Source: Haloprofundus halobius (lineage in GTDB: Archaea > Halobacteriota > Halobacteria > Halobacteriales > Haloferacaceae). From it: a DNA stretch of 64,000 nt. The stretch lies in contig NZ_CP083666.1 in assembly GCF_020097835.1 (NCBI RefSeq), positions 62,001-126,000 of the forward strand. The letters are read 5' to 3'. Shown piece by piece: positions 44,615 to 53,441 of this stretch (its first letter is position 1; each line of letters opens with the position of its first letter). The notes below the pieces were generated by a model. The model worked only from the letters and a program-made list of their open reading frames with translations. It made no database searches and was not told the DNA's origin. The translations under genes were made by a program, and so were the position numbers.

Positions 44615-45727
44615 ATGCCTCTAATCGACGACGATGGCTCGCTATTCGGTCTCGTCAACGTCGTCGACGCGCTCGTCGCGTTGTTCGTCGTCGCACTCGT
44701 AATCGGTGGGTCGGCGTTCGTCCTCGCCGACGACTCGGAGCCCGTACCGACTACCGACGAACCGGAGACCGAGACGCGCTACGCGACACTCGACCTCGGC
44801 GACCAACCGAAGTACGTCGCCGAACTGCTCTCGGAGGGAGACGCGACCGTCTCCGAGAGCGGTAACCTCACCGTCACCGACGTCTACGCCGTCCCGACCC
44901 AGACGTCCGACCGCCGTGTCTTCGTCCGTGTCGAACTCACGGGCGAACCGAGCGACGAAACCATCCAGTACGATGGCGATATCCCGCGAGTCGGCCGCCA
45001 ACTCACCATCGAGACCGACGACTACCGGACGGACGGCACGATCACTACTGTCGACGAGACGGATTCGAACCTCCCGACCGAGAACGAGTCGATGCTTCTT
45101 CGAGCGACGGTTCCCACCGAGACCGCCGAAGCCATCGAACCCGGCGACGAGTACGATGTCGACGGTCGGACCGTCGGCACCGTCGAATCTGTCACCGCCT
45201 ACGGCACCGACGATCCCGACCGCAAGCGCGTCTACGTCGGCGTCACCTACCGCGCTCTGCGGCTGAACGGCGACCTGCACGTGGGCGACACACGTCTACA
45301 CGAGAACGTTGCCCTGTCGTTCGAGACCGACGCGTACGACTTCAACGGTACCGTCGCTCGCGTGGGGACAACCGAACAATCCGGCGAACCCGCCACCCGA
45401 ACCGTTCAGCTCGAGATCGAAAACGTCGATCCGGACCTCGCCGACAGCCTCGATACTGATATGGCGGAGCGCGTGCGCGGGGAGACCGTCGCCGAACTGA
45501 CGCGCGTCGACGTCGAACCGTCGACGGTGGTTCTCACGAGTGAGGACGGCCAAATCTACCAGCGCGACCACCCCGTCGAGAAGGACGTCTCGATGACCGC
45601 CCAGCTGTCGGTTCGCGAAACTCCCGCCGGTCTTACCTTCAAAGGCGAACGCCTCCAACAGGGCGACGAGGTCGTCCTCGACCTTGGGACTGTGACCGTC
45701 CGCGCGACCGTCGTTCGGATCGAGTGA
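44615..45727 (+). CDS. DUF4330 membrane-anchored protein
   Basis: A 370-residue protein. One N-terminal transmembrane segment (GLVNVVDALVALFVVALVIGG split across residues about 12-33), preceded by DDDGSLFG as in DUF4330 proteins, anchors an acidic, beta-rich external part with repeated units (VGRQLTIETDDYRTDGTITT, LHENVALSFETDAYDFNGTV). DUF4330 genes often accompany polysaccharide export loci in haloarchaea. GC-rich again, so it marks the end of the AT-rich insert. Followed by a linked small gene. Confidence 0.75.
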   Translation: MPLIDDDGSLFGLVNVVDALVALFVVALVIGGSAFVLADDSEPVPTTDEPETETRYATLDLGDQPKYVAELLSEGDATVSESGNLTVTDVYAVPTQTSDRRVFVRVELTGEPSDETIQYDGDIPRVGRQLTIETDDYRTDGTITTVDETDSNLPTENESMLLRATVPTETAEAIEPGDEYDVDGRTVGTVESVTAYGTDDPDRKRVYVGVTYRALRLNGDLHVGDTRLHENVALSFETDAYDFNGTVARVGTTEQSGEPATRTVQLEIENVDPDLADSLDTDMAERVRGETVAELTRVDVEPSTVVLTSEDGQIYQRDHPVEKDVSMTAQLSVRETPAGLTFKGERLQQGDEVVLDLGTVTVRATVVRIE

Positions 45728-45740
45728 CGAGGTGACCGTG

Positions 45741-46238
45741 ATGACCGAACCCACCGAATCCGAGTCGAACTCCCTATTCCCCACGGCGCTGTCGGAATCT
45801 CGCGTCGTCCGCAACGCCCGAAGCGCGGCGGATCGATTCGCTGTAATCGCCGACCGCGCTCGACCCCTTGTGACGAACTCCTATCTCTACCGCTGGCTCA
45901 CCACCGAGCCCGATCCGGAGGTGATCGTCATTGACCTCCGGGAGACGTACACCGTCGGTCCGTTTATTCGGCTGCTCGACCGGCTCGCTCCCCCTATCCG
46001 GCGCGCGTTCGAGCACTCCACCGTCGGTAGACTCGCCATCGCGGTGAGTGGTCACCTCGTCGCTTGGGGTGAACGTGTCACCGAGACGCGCCTCGGCAAA
46101 CTGGCCGTCGCGGCCTTGGAGCCGCCAACCCCGCCCCAAGAGCGAGCGCTACGAACGCAGACGGCCGACGAGGACGATGTGGAGACGAGCGAGTCTGATA
46201 GAATGCGCTCCGATGAGCGCGCATCGCGACGAGAGTGA
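45741..46238 (+). CDS. Conserved haloarchaeal protein next to DUF4330
   Basis: About 165 residues from ATG 45741 (GTG 45732 is an alternative). Central conserved-looking block SYLYRWLTTEPDPEVIVIDL and TVGPFIRLLDRLAPPIRRAF, then moderately hydrophobic helices (VGRLAIAVSGHLVAWG), and a charged disordered tail. It follows the DUF4330 gene by 13 nt and is surely co-transcribed. Possibly a peripheral membrane partner. Function unknown. Confidence 0.62.
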   Translation: MTEPTESESNSLFPTALSESRVVRNARSAADRFAVIADRARPLVTNSYLYRWLTTEPDPEVIVIDLRETYTVGPFIRLLDRLAPPIRRAFEHSTVGRLAIAVSGHLVAWGERVTETRLGKLAVAALEPPTPPQERALRTQTADEDDVETSESDRMRSDERASRRE

Positions 46239-46360
46239 GTGAACGCGAAGCGTTCGCGAACTACGTCACGGAAGCGAACCGACCGAAGTGGTACTGCTGT
46301 TCGGAATCCGATTTACGCACCGAATCCAGCCGTGATTCCCGAACTCAATAATTTTACCTA

Positions 46361-46389
46361 GGAGTAGATTTATTTCGCTTAGGCCGCTA
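46361..46389 (+). promoter_or_regulatory. Promoter/operator of HTH + TumE-like module copy 2
   Basis: GATTTATTTCGC (46367-46378) and CTTAGGCCGCTA (46378-46389) differ by one and two bases from the boxes before module copy 1. Here the two boxes abut rather than being separated by 9 nt, and the ATG follows at 46399. Confidence 0.55.
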
Positions 46390-46398
46390 CAGAAGGAC

Positions 46399-46920
46399 AT
46401 GACTCACTCCGACCCCGGCGTCGACGCGTGGAAGGAGCATACGAGCGCCTTCGACAGAGTCCGGTCCGTCGCGCAGACGGTCTCGGAACCCCGATCGGTG
46501 TCGTGGATCGCCGAAAAAGCCGCTGTTTCGGAGAACACCGCTCGCGGGCATCTGCGACGCCTCGTCGAGATGAACGTCCTCCTCACGTTCGACCGCGACG
46601 GCCGCACCACGTACGCTCCCGACCCCCTTCACACCCGACATCAGACGCTTCGCGAACTCCTCGACGAGTACGATCACGAGGGTCTGATCGCCCTGAAGGA
46701 GTCTCTCCAGACCCAGATTGAAACGTGGCGCGGCGAATACGGGGTCGCCGCACCCGAAGAGCTCCGAACGCTGGCCGCCGACACCGAAACCGCCGAGGAG
46801 ACGGCGACCGTTCGTCGGACGGCCAACGACTGGGCACTCACCGAATACCGACTCAGTATCGTTGAGGAAGCGATCGACAACTACACGACGTACAGCCGTC
46901 GCGGGACGGCCTCCGCGTAG
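46399..46920 (+). CDS. HTH regulator/antitoxin-like protein (DUF7342-like), module copy 2
   Basis: A 173-residue protein. Helix-turn-helix at about residues 20-62 (EPRSVSWIAEKAAVSENTAR, GHLRRLVEMNVLLTFDRDG). The C-terminal half is helical with TANDWALTEYRLSIVEEAI, aligning with the end of the 20439-21011 product. The gene is followed after 3 nt by a TumE-like gene, the same order as copy 1. Shared upstream boxes support common ancestry and similar autoregulation. Confidence 0.72.
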   Translation: MTHSDPGVDAWKEHTSAFDRVRSVAQTVSEPRSVSWIAEKAAVSENTARGHLRRLVEMNVLLTFDRDGRTTYAPDPLHTRHQTLRELLDEYDHEGLIALKESLQTQIETWRGEYGVAAPEELRTLAADTETAEETATVRRTANDWALTEYRLSIVEEAIDNYTTYSRRGTASA

Positions 46921-46923
46921 CTC

Positions 46924-47382
46924 ATGGGTGAGGGAGGCCCAACAGATCCGACGTACGATCCCGCAGCGGTATCTCACCGCGCGCTCCGCGAGATCAGACG
47001 CGAACTCGAACGACATCCAGCCGTCGCGCACGCTCAGGGCTTCCCCCCGGACTCGCACGCTCGGGTCGAAGGTCGACTCGATCCGTCTCCGTTCGGCGTC
47101 GACGTCGACTCTGCCACGCTCACCGTGCGCTGGTTCGCCGGCGAAACACCCGACGACCCTCCCGAGTTCTCCATCCACTACAGCGACGAGAGGGGAGTCG
47201 ACTTCGGATGGCACCACGAACCGAACCCCCATGTCGAGGGATGGGGTCACTACCAGGAGCGGACCGATTCGACGGCGGAGTACGCCTACGAACCCCATTC
47301 CTTCTCGACGTCCGTTCCGTCGCGGGTCATCTGGGAGACGCTGTCTCTCCTCCAGGATGCCGTCTCTACCGTGGACCACTGA
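46924..47382 (+). CDS. TumE-like (DUF6516-like) putative toxin, module copy 2
   Basis: A 152-residue protein. Core elements in order: LTVRWFAGETP, EFSIHYSDERGVDFGWHHEP, EGWGHYQERTD, YAYEPHSFSTSVPS and a C-terminal helix RVIWETLSLLQDAV. The FSIHY...W.H.P and HYQ...HSF layout resembles both the product of 21008-21442 and TumE-type toxins. Sequence identity between the two copies is low, so they are diverged paralogues or independent acquisitions. A tnpB relic lies 20 nt downstream. Confidence 0.62.
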   Translation: MGEGGPTDPTYDPAAVSHRALREIRRELERHPAVAHAQGFPPDSHARVEGRLDPSPFGVDVDSATLTVRWFAGETPDDPPEFSIHYSDERGVDFGWHHEPNPHVEGWGHYQERTDSTAEYAYEPHSFSTSVPSRVIWETLSLLQDAVSTVDH

Positions 47383-47399
47383 GATGACGACTATCTTGA

Positions 47400-47925
47400 T
47401 TCAAGGAAAGAATCCCGCCGTCCACGGCGGGCGTGAATCCGACATGGTACTGAGCAGTCGCCGACGATTGCTCACCGAAACCCAAACGCTTAGTACACGC
47501 CGTTACGTGGGTCTTAGCAGGGTTACGTCGGCTCTCGTCACTTGCGCGGGAGTACGAGACGCGCTAAAACCAGCGTCCCGAATATTTCGGGGCGTCGGTT
47601 CCCACGGGTCGGTTCTGCAACCGACTGCGGGGTTCGCGTCGTTCGTCAGCACGGGAACCCGGCCTACAGGTCGGGGAAGTGTGACCGAACCGGCCGTGCC
47701 GTGAGGCATGACCGCTTGGGAGAGAGACGCCTCGAGAAACCGGGTGTCGATGACTCGCTTGCGGATGGGAGCGCCCGTGACAGCGCCTCAGGACGCTCCC
47801 GAGCGAGGGACGAAACCCGTCCCACCGACCTCGGGAGAGAGGGTCCTGAAACCTGCTCGGCAACAGGCCGGGTTTCCTCGTGCGGGGGAAGCCCCGTCGT
47901 TTACGACGGGGAGGATGTCACGTCG
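47400..47925 (+). mobile_element. Relic of an IS1341/IS605-type element with tnpB tail
   Basis: This 526-base stretch has no intact gene. Near the start is a hairpin CCCGCCG/CGGCGGG (about 47411-47428). In one frame GERRLEKPGVDDSLADGSAR and DSASGRSRARDETRP resemble the low-complexity tail of haloarchaeal TnpB. The right end GCCCCGTCGTTTACGACGGG plus GAGGATGTCA (about 47887-47920) matches the other right ends. The nuclease domain is deleted. It lies directly after the TumE-like gene. Confidence 0.6.
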
Positions 47926-48090
47926 TGCCGGTTCTTACTGACGTTCTTTCGACAAACGAGCGACGACCGTTGAACGGGAGGTCTGCGACCGACCTCTCTC
48001 GACGACGTGCTTCCGTAGCCCGAGAAACCCGAGCGCGTCCGACCCCTACACCGACCGACCACCAGCGACCGACTGCCCGCGACCGGATAG

Positions 48091-49077
48091 TTAAGACGAC
48101 TGTACGAGCGGCTCGTACCACTCTCGATTCGCGTCGTACCACTCGATGAACTCCCCGACGCCCGCCTCGATGGACCGCGACGGTTCGTAGTCGATCGACT
48201 CCCGCGCTTTCTCGACGGACGCGTGAGTGTGCTCTGCATCGGCTTCGCGCGCCTCTTCGTAGACGATATCCAATTCGGGTGCGAGTTGGTTCCGAACCGT
48301 CTCGGCCAACTCCCGAATCGAGATGTTGTCGCTGCTACCGATATTCAGTACGTCGCCGTCGACGGCGTCGGAGGTCAGAAGCGAGAGGTTCGCGTCCACG
48401 ATGTCCTCCACGTAGGTGAAGTCGCGCGTCTGCGATCCGTCGCCGTAGATGACGGGCGGTTCGCCGTTGTAACAGCGGGAGACGAAGTTCGAGATGGCCA
48501 TGTTCGGTCGCATCCGTGGGCCGTAAACCGTGAAGTATCGGAGACAGACCGTCGGTAGCCCGTGAAGTTCGTTGTAAACGCGAGCGTAGTGTTCGCCCGC
48601 CAGTTTCGTCACGCCGTAGGGGCTCACCGGCTCTGTCGGGTGGTCTTCGGTGTAGGGAAGCGACTGTGGTTTCCCGTATACCGACGAGGAACTTGCGAGG
48701 ATGACACGGTCGGCTTCGCTCTCGACGGCTGACTCTAGGACGTTCACCGTCCCACCGAGGTTGATGTCGGTCACCTTCCGCGGTTCGTCGACGCTCGTCC
48801 GGACACCGGCCTGCGCTGCCTGGTGCACCACGATATCGGCGTCGGCAACGAGTTCCGAGATGAGATCTGCGTCCCTGACATCCCCCTCGACGAGTTCGTA
48901 CTCTCCGTTACTGGCGTCGGCGACCGCTCGGCACTGTTCGACCGTGTGTCGCTTGATTCCGAGGTCGTAGAACGGTTCGAAGTTGTCGAGAGCGGTGACG
49001 CTGTGCCCGTCCCCGACGAAGGCCTCCGCCAGGTGGCCGCCGATGAACCCGGCACCACCCGTGACCAGTATTCGCAT
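48091..49077 (-). CDS. NAD-dependent sugar-nucleotide epimerase
   Basis: A 328-residue short-chain dehydrogenase of the UDP-glucose 4-epimerase type. Cofactor motif VTGGAGFIGGHL (5-16), active-site residues S130-S132 (LASSSSVYG), Y154 and K158 (SPYGVTKLA), plus VCLRYFTVYGPRMRPN in the substrate site. It interconverts sugar nucleotides for surface-glycan synthesis. It is separated by 55 nt from the upstream STT3-like gene on the same strand. Exact substrate cannot be read. Confidence 0.87.
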   Translation of the reverse strand: MRILVTGGAGFIGGHLAEAFVGDGHSVTALDNFEPFYDLGIKRHTVEQCRAVADASNGEYELVEGDVRDADLISELVADADIVVHQAAQAGVRTSVDEPRKVTDINLGGTVNVLESAVESEADRVILASSSSVYGKPQSLPYTEDHPTEPVSPYGVTKLAGEHYARVYNELHGLPTVCLRYFTVYGPRMRPNMAISNFVSRCYNGEPPVIYGDGSQTRDFTYVEDIVDANLSLLTSDAVDGDVLNIGSSDNISIRELAETVRNQLAPELDIVYEEAREADAEHTHASVEKARESIDYEPSRSIEAGVGEFIEWYDANREWYEPLVQSS

Positions 49078-49132
49078 CGCTCGGGGCGAACACGTCGACT
49101 CTTATAACGTCTCCGGGACGCGGACAGATGGA

Positions 49133-52100
49133 TTAGCCGGCGAATCGGTCGTACATTTCGATTACCGTTTCCGAATCGATGGGCTGGTCTCGTATCTCTA
49201 CCTGGTCGATTCGTCCTCGGAACTGCCGAGAGTCGTCCGAAGAAGAGCCGATACCGAGACGGTTCGGCGGAGTCACCGACCCGTCGAACTCTCGGCTGCC
49301 AGCTGTGTCCCCGTCGACGTACAACCGTGCTTCTTCCCCGTCCCAAACTACTGCCAGGTGGTGCCATTCCGCGTCGTCGATACGAGGGCCTCTGAGTGTC
49401 GCCACATCTGATCCGTCGCCGAGGGCGGCGACAACGTTGCCGCGTCCGAGAGCGAGCTGGTAGCCTTCTGTGCCGCCGTAACCTCCGTTCTCTGCGTTTG
49501 CGACGAGCCGAGGGAACTCCAATCCACCTCGATAATCAACATCCTCGTCCGTTCGCACCCACGCCGACACGGTGAACCCGTCCTCCCCGCTCAACGCCTC
49601 GGCGTTCGGCACCGAAACAGACCCGCTCCCATCGAACTCCAACGCGTATCCGTCGATACCTTCCGTCCACGATACCCCACTCACGGAACCGTGGTGACCA
49701 CCCTCCGAATCGAACACGAACTCTCCACGTCCTTCGTCGAACGACCACACCGCACGCGAACCTTTCTCCGAGGTAAACCCACCAGACTCCACCGCCTCCT
49801 CCGAAACCTGATACCGCTCACCGGCCAACGAATACTCGCCGGTGTGCGGCACGCGAACCGCGTACCACCCGTTCTCCGTCGGTTGCACCGACCGTTCGTA
49901 GGTGACCGATTCGCCTCCGACGTCCACCTCCGTCTGTACCGTCTGGCTCCCCGAATCCCCCTGGCCGACGAGTACCGCGCCCGGGACGAGCCCGAAGACT
50001 TTCTGTGAGCCGTCGTCGCTGGCGAACAGCGCCCGATAGTGACCGAGACCCGGCAGCGAGTTGTCGCCACCTCCGTACTGAGTGTGAAGCCGAGACTGCA
50101 GCGTCGCGCCGCCTCCGCCACCGTCGCCGCTTCGAGCAACGCTGACACCGCCCTGGGTCACGATGAATCCCACCTGATCCTGCAATCGTCGGTACCACTT
50201 CTCGCCGTTGCTCGACCCGAGGAAATCACGATAATTGCTGTACGCGAACCCGTACGAATCGGACTCCCCGTTCACCAAATAATTGTACGCCCGATTCCAG
50301 CTCCACTCGCTGAACACGTAGTTCTCGGGGTACTCCCAGCCCTGCTCCTCGGAGTACTCGCGCATCCACATCGCCGCGTCGTACATGCCATCGGAGACGA
50401 GCAACTGCCCCGTCTTCACCGGCACCTGAACGAAACTGAGACTCCCGGCCAACAGCCCGAGGCCCACGAGCGACATCGCCTCGCGGCGCTCCGGGCGCTC
50501 CAGGCCCACCGTCTCGTTCGCTCGCTCGCGCCCGCGCCGCCCCGACTCCACTTCTGCGAACGGCTTCGGGGTCCGCACCGCGTCGATCTTCGCGGCCAGA
50601 TGGACGAACCCTAGCCCAGCGAACACCGCGACGAACACCGACAGCTCACCGGCGAAGCGCAGTTGAACCAGCGCCAGCGCCAAGAAGTACCACGTATACG
50701 TCGCCATCGCGAGCCACGCCGGTTCGTACTCCCGGACCGAGCGCAGCACCGCCCACCCGGCGTACGGCAGCGCCAGGAGAATCAAGAAGCCGAACGACAA
50801 CACGGGGCCGACGAGCGACCCCTGCTCGGCGCCGACCAGCGACTGCGTCTCGGCGATACCCTCCGTTTCGAGGAGGAACTGAATCCCGCTCTGTAACTCG
50901 GCACCCAGTTGCGGCACGACGAGGGGCAAAATCCCGAAGGCGACGACGCCCGCGACGACCTCGCCGCCCGCGAGCGTCCGAGACGACCACTCCTGTCGCG
51001 ACGCCAACTCGGCGACGCCCACGACGGCCGCAGCGCCGACGACCAACCCGGCAGGCGCGAACGCCACCGTCGCTCCGTGCCACCCGAGCGCGACGTGCGC
51101 ACCCGCGGTCAACAAAGCAGCGAGCGCGAGTCCGCCGACCACGCCGCCGAGTTCCCGAATCGGCGACTTCCCGGCCCGAACCGCCGTCGTCGCCCAGCCG
51201 ACGATAATCAAGCCCAGCGGGAGGATCAGGAGCGGTCCGGCCTCCCACGCGAGCGTCTGTCCGGCGACGGCGACGCCGAAGACGACGCTCCAAAGCGCCG
51301 TTACAGTCTCACGGCCGCGGCCCGTCTCCGCGTCGCGACCGCGACCCGACCGCACGGCGAGCGACACCAGCGCCGCCGCCGTCAGCGCGAGCCAGAAGTA
51401 GTCGAACGCGTGGTGATCGGCGAAGCCGAGACTCGTCCGATAGGCGTGGGCGGGGACCAGCGCCAGCGCCACCACCGCGGCGAGTCCGACTCGCTGATCG
51501 TCGGTCAGTCGAACCGTCGACAGATACACCAGCGCGCCGGTCAGCACCGCGAAGACGACGGGGTAGAGCGCGAGCACGAGACCCGAGGCGTTCGCGTCGC
51601 CGCCGAGCAGCTCCGTCCAGAACCAGAGCGTGACGATAAGCAGCGGTTCGCCCGCCGTGACGCGGTGCGGAAGCGACGCCAGAGACTCGAAGTCGAACGG
51701 CCCGCTCGTCTCCGCGGCCACCGTCTCGACGATGTAGCGGTAGAAGTAGGGGTCGTTCGCCGAGAGGACGATAGTGCCCTCGCGGAACACCGCCGAAACC
51801 GAGATGAGGCGAACGAGCGCGAGGAAGACGAGCGCCCCGACGAGCGCGAGCGCCGCGGTTCGGTCGACGTTCACGTTCGACAGCGACGGCATCGTCACCG
51901 ACGAGGCAGTCCCCGAAGCCGTCCGCCTCCCCGACTCGGCCGCGCCGTCGCCGTCGAGCGCCGCACGCACGCCGGCGGGGTCGCTGACCCGATAGCCGCC
52001 GTCTCGTTTCTCGACGATACCCGCGGCGACGATCTCGCCGAACAGCCCCGAGTCGACGTCCACGTCGTCGAACGTCCACGTCCCGTGCTCGTCGGCGGCG

Positions 52101-52177
52101 AGGACGGAGCGAAGCGCCGACTCCGCGTTCGGTCGCTCCGCGAGGAGGGCGTTCGTCGCCTCGCGCGTTTCAGTCAT
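49133..52177 (-). CDS. STT3-like membrane protein with HTH-like N-terminus and LamG C-terminus
   Basis: A 1014-residue protein. Residues 1-75 look like a small winged-helix domain (NALLAERPNAESALRSVLAA, VEKRDGGYRVSDP). About 108-580 is a multi-pass membrane region like oligosaccharyltransferase STT3/AglB: SANDPYFYRYIVETV and SLGFADHHAFDYFW carry the acidic loops. The soluble domain has SEWSWNRAYNY near residue 625 where AglB has WWDYG. Residues about 830-1010 are a LamG/jellyroll domain (SFDEGRGEFVFDSEGGHHGS, WHHLAVVWDGEEARLYVDG). It could be a diverged glycan transferase to a special target. Confidence 0.75.
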   Translation of the reverse strand: MTETREATNALLAERPNAESALRSVLAADEHGTWTFDDVDVDSGLFGEIVAAGIVEKRDGGYRVSDPAGVRAALDGDGAAESGRRTASGTASSVTMPSLSNVNVDRTAALALVGALVFLALVRLISVSAVFREGTIVLSANDPYFYRYIVETVAAETSGPFDFESLASLPHRVTAGEPLLIVTLWFWTELLGGDANASGLVLALYPVVFAVLTGALVYLSTVRLTDDQRVGLAAVVALALVPAHAYRTSLGFADHHAFDYFWLALTAAALVSLAVRSGRGRDAETGRGRETVTALWSVVFGVAVAGQTLAWEAGPLLILPLGLIIVGWATTAVRAGKSPIRELGGVVGGLALAALLTAGAHVALGWHGATVAFAPAGLVVGAAAVVGVAELASRQEWSSRTLAGGEVVAGVVAFGILPLVVPQLGAELQSGIQFLLETEGIAETQSLVGAEQGSLVGPVLSFGFLILLALPYAGWAVLRSVREYEPAWLAMATYTWYFLALALVQLRFAGELSVFVAVFAGLGFVHLAAKIDAVRTPKPFAEVESGRRGRERANETVGLERPERREAMSLVGLGLLAGSLSFVQVPVKTGQLLVSDGMYDAAMWMREYSEEQGWEYPENYVFSEWSWNRAYNYLVNGESDSYGFAYSNYRDFLGSSNGEKWYRRLQDQVGFIVTQGGVSVARSGDGGGGGATLQSRLHTQYGGGDNSLPGLGHYRALFASDDGSQKVFGLVPGAVLVGQGDSGSQTVQTEVDVGGESVTYERSVQPTENGWYAVRVPHTGEYSLAGERYQVSEEAVESGGFTSEKGSRAVWSFDEGRGEFVFDSEGGHHGSVSGVSWTEGIDGYALEFDGSGSVSVPNAEALSGEDGFTVSAWVRTDEDVDYRGGLEFPRLVANAENGGYGGTEGYQLALGRGNVVAALGDGSDVATLRGPRIDDAEWHHLAVVWDGEEARLYVDGDTAGSREFDGSVTPPNRLGIGSSSDDSRQFRGRIDQVEIRDQPIDSETVIEMYDRFAG

Positions 52178-52270
52178 TGGACGCTACACGGTGAAAGAAC
52201 GGTTAAAATCCTCCGAAGGGCGGCGCGGTCGGTCGACGACTGACGTCGAACGCCGGTCGGCGTCCCTGCC

Positions 52271-52999
52271 TCAGGCCGTCTCGACGATCTCTGCTTGCAA
52301 TCGACGCTCGGCTTCGTCTCTATCCTCGGAGTAGCCGACGTCGACGCGCCACCCGTCGAGGCGAATCGCGTCGATGGTCCGGCCGCTCTGCAAGAGGAGG
52401 TTGATGGCGTCGGTTATCTCGTACTCGTCGCGGTCTGACGGCTGGACGAGATGGCAGGCGTGGAAGATGGCGGGCGAGAACGTGTAGAAGCCGGTCATCA
52501 CGAGGTTCGTCGGCGGTTCGTCGGGTTTCTCGATGACTTCGACGATCTCGCCGTAGTCGTTCGTGTTGCAGACGCCGTAGCGTCCCGCCTCCTCCTCGGG
52601 CACCTCTTCGACGAGGAACGCAGCGTCGGCGCGTTCCTCGCGCTGTCGCCGGACGACGTCGCCGAGGTTCGCCTCGAAAACGTTGTCGCCGAGCATCAAC
52701 ACGAAGTCGTCGTCGATGTGCTCTTCGACGGTCAACAGCGCGTGCGCCAGCCCGTTCTGCTCGCGCTGGTGGGCGTAGGTGATGGGAACGCCCTGCACCT
52801 CGTCGCCGTAGTGGCTGATGACTTTCTCCTTCTTGTAGCCCACGACGACGATGAACTCGTCCGCGCCGAGGCGCGCGAGTTTCTCGAAACAGTGCGTGAG
52901 AATCGGTCGTCCGTCGACCTCGACCAGTCCCTTCGGTTTCTCTTCGGTGAGCGGTCGCAGACGAGTCCCCTTTCCCGCCGCGAGCACGACTGCTTTCAT
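52271..52999 (-). CDS. Sugar-1-phosphate nucleotidyltransferase
   Basis: A 242-residue RmlA/AglF-like enzyme that makes NDP-sugars from a sugar phosphate and NTP. N-terminus MKAVVLAAGKGTRLRPLTEE carries the GxGTRLRP signature and EKPKGLVEVDGRP; metal-binding acidic residue in FVLMLGDNVF; substrate strand GRYGV and EVIEKPDEPP; GWRVDVG. I start at ATG 52999; the frame is open to 53083 but this Met opens the conserved fold. It supplies precursors with the nearby UGD and epimerase. Confidence 0.87.
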   Translation of the reverse strand: MKAVVLAAGKGTRLRPLTEEKPKGLVEVDGRPILTHCFEKLARLGADEFIVVVGYKKEKVISHYGDEVQGVPITYAHQREQNGLAHALLTVEEHIDDDFVLMLGDNVFEANLGDVVRRQREERADAAFLVEEVPEEEAGRYGVCNTNDYGEIVEVIEKPDEPPTNLVMTGFYTFSPAIFHACHLVQPSDRDEYEITDAINLLLQSGRTIDAIRLDGWRVDVGYSEDRDEAERRLQAEIVETA

Positions 53000-53441
53000 A
53001 CCACTTCCCGTGAACTCATAGGATATGTGTCTTTTCCCTGAGCGTGAGGGTTGCTGAAGTTCACGACGTATGTGATGGGTCAAGCGGCCGACCTGTGGGC
53101 GGGGCTGATGGTGTTTATTGGCTCTGTTGAAATCCTCGGAGAGTTACAGGCCAACCTGGTAGTACAACTGAATGCAGACCCTCCCAAAGTCACGGTTACT
53201 CGGTTCTCCTCGGGGACAAGGGCTACTCGACTGTCTCACACACAACCTCGACCAAACACTCCGATGTTAGATGCAGAGGAAGCGAGAACGACCTCGGCGA
53301 TCTCATCGGTGATTCTACCGGTTGCGTCGAGACGCACCGAGTACCGATTCAGGATTAGGCGATCAGGCGTCGCGAACTGCGGCATCATGAACACGGTCTG
53401 ACTAGCCAGCCCTTTCCCGCTGGAAACCGATGATATAGCCA

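Noticed and set aside
47400-47940. Hairpin-rich non-coding stretch considered as RNase P RNA or 7S RNA
   Set aside because: Conserved cores of those RNAs are not visible; the right-end hairpin and TnpB-tail-like frame fit an IS605-type relic better.
50909-52243. 444-codon plus-strand frame antisense to the STT3-like gene
   Set aside because: Arginine/glutamate-rich shadow of a GC-rich gene in the opposite frame; the minus strand has clear domains.
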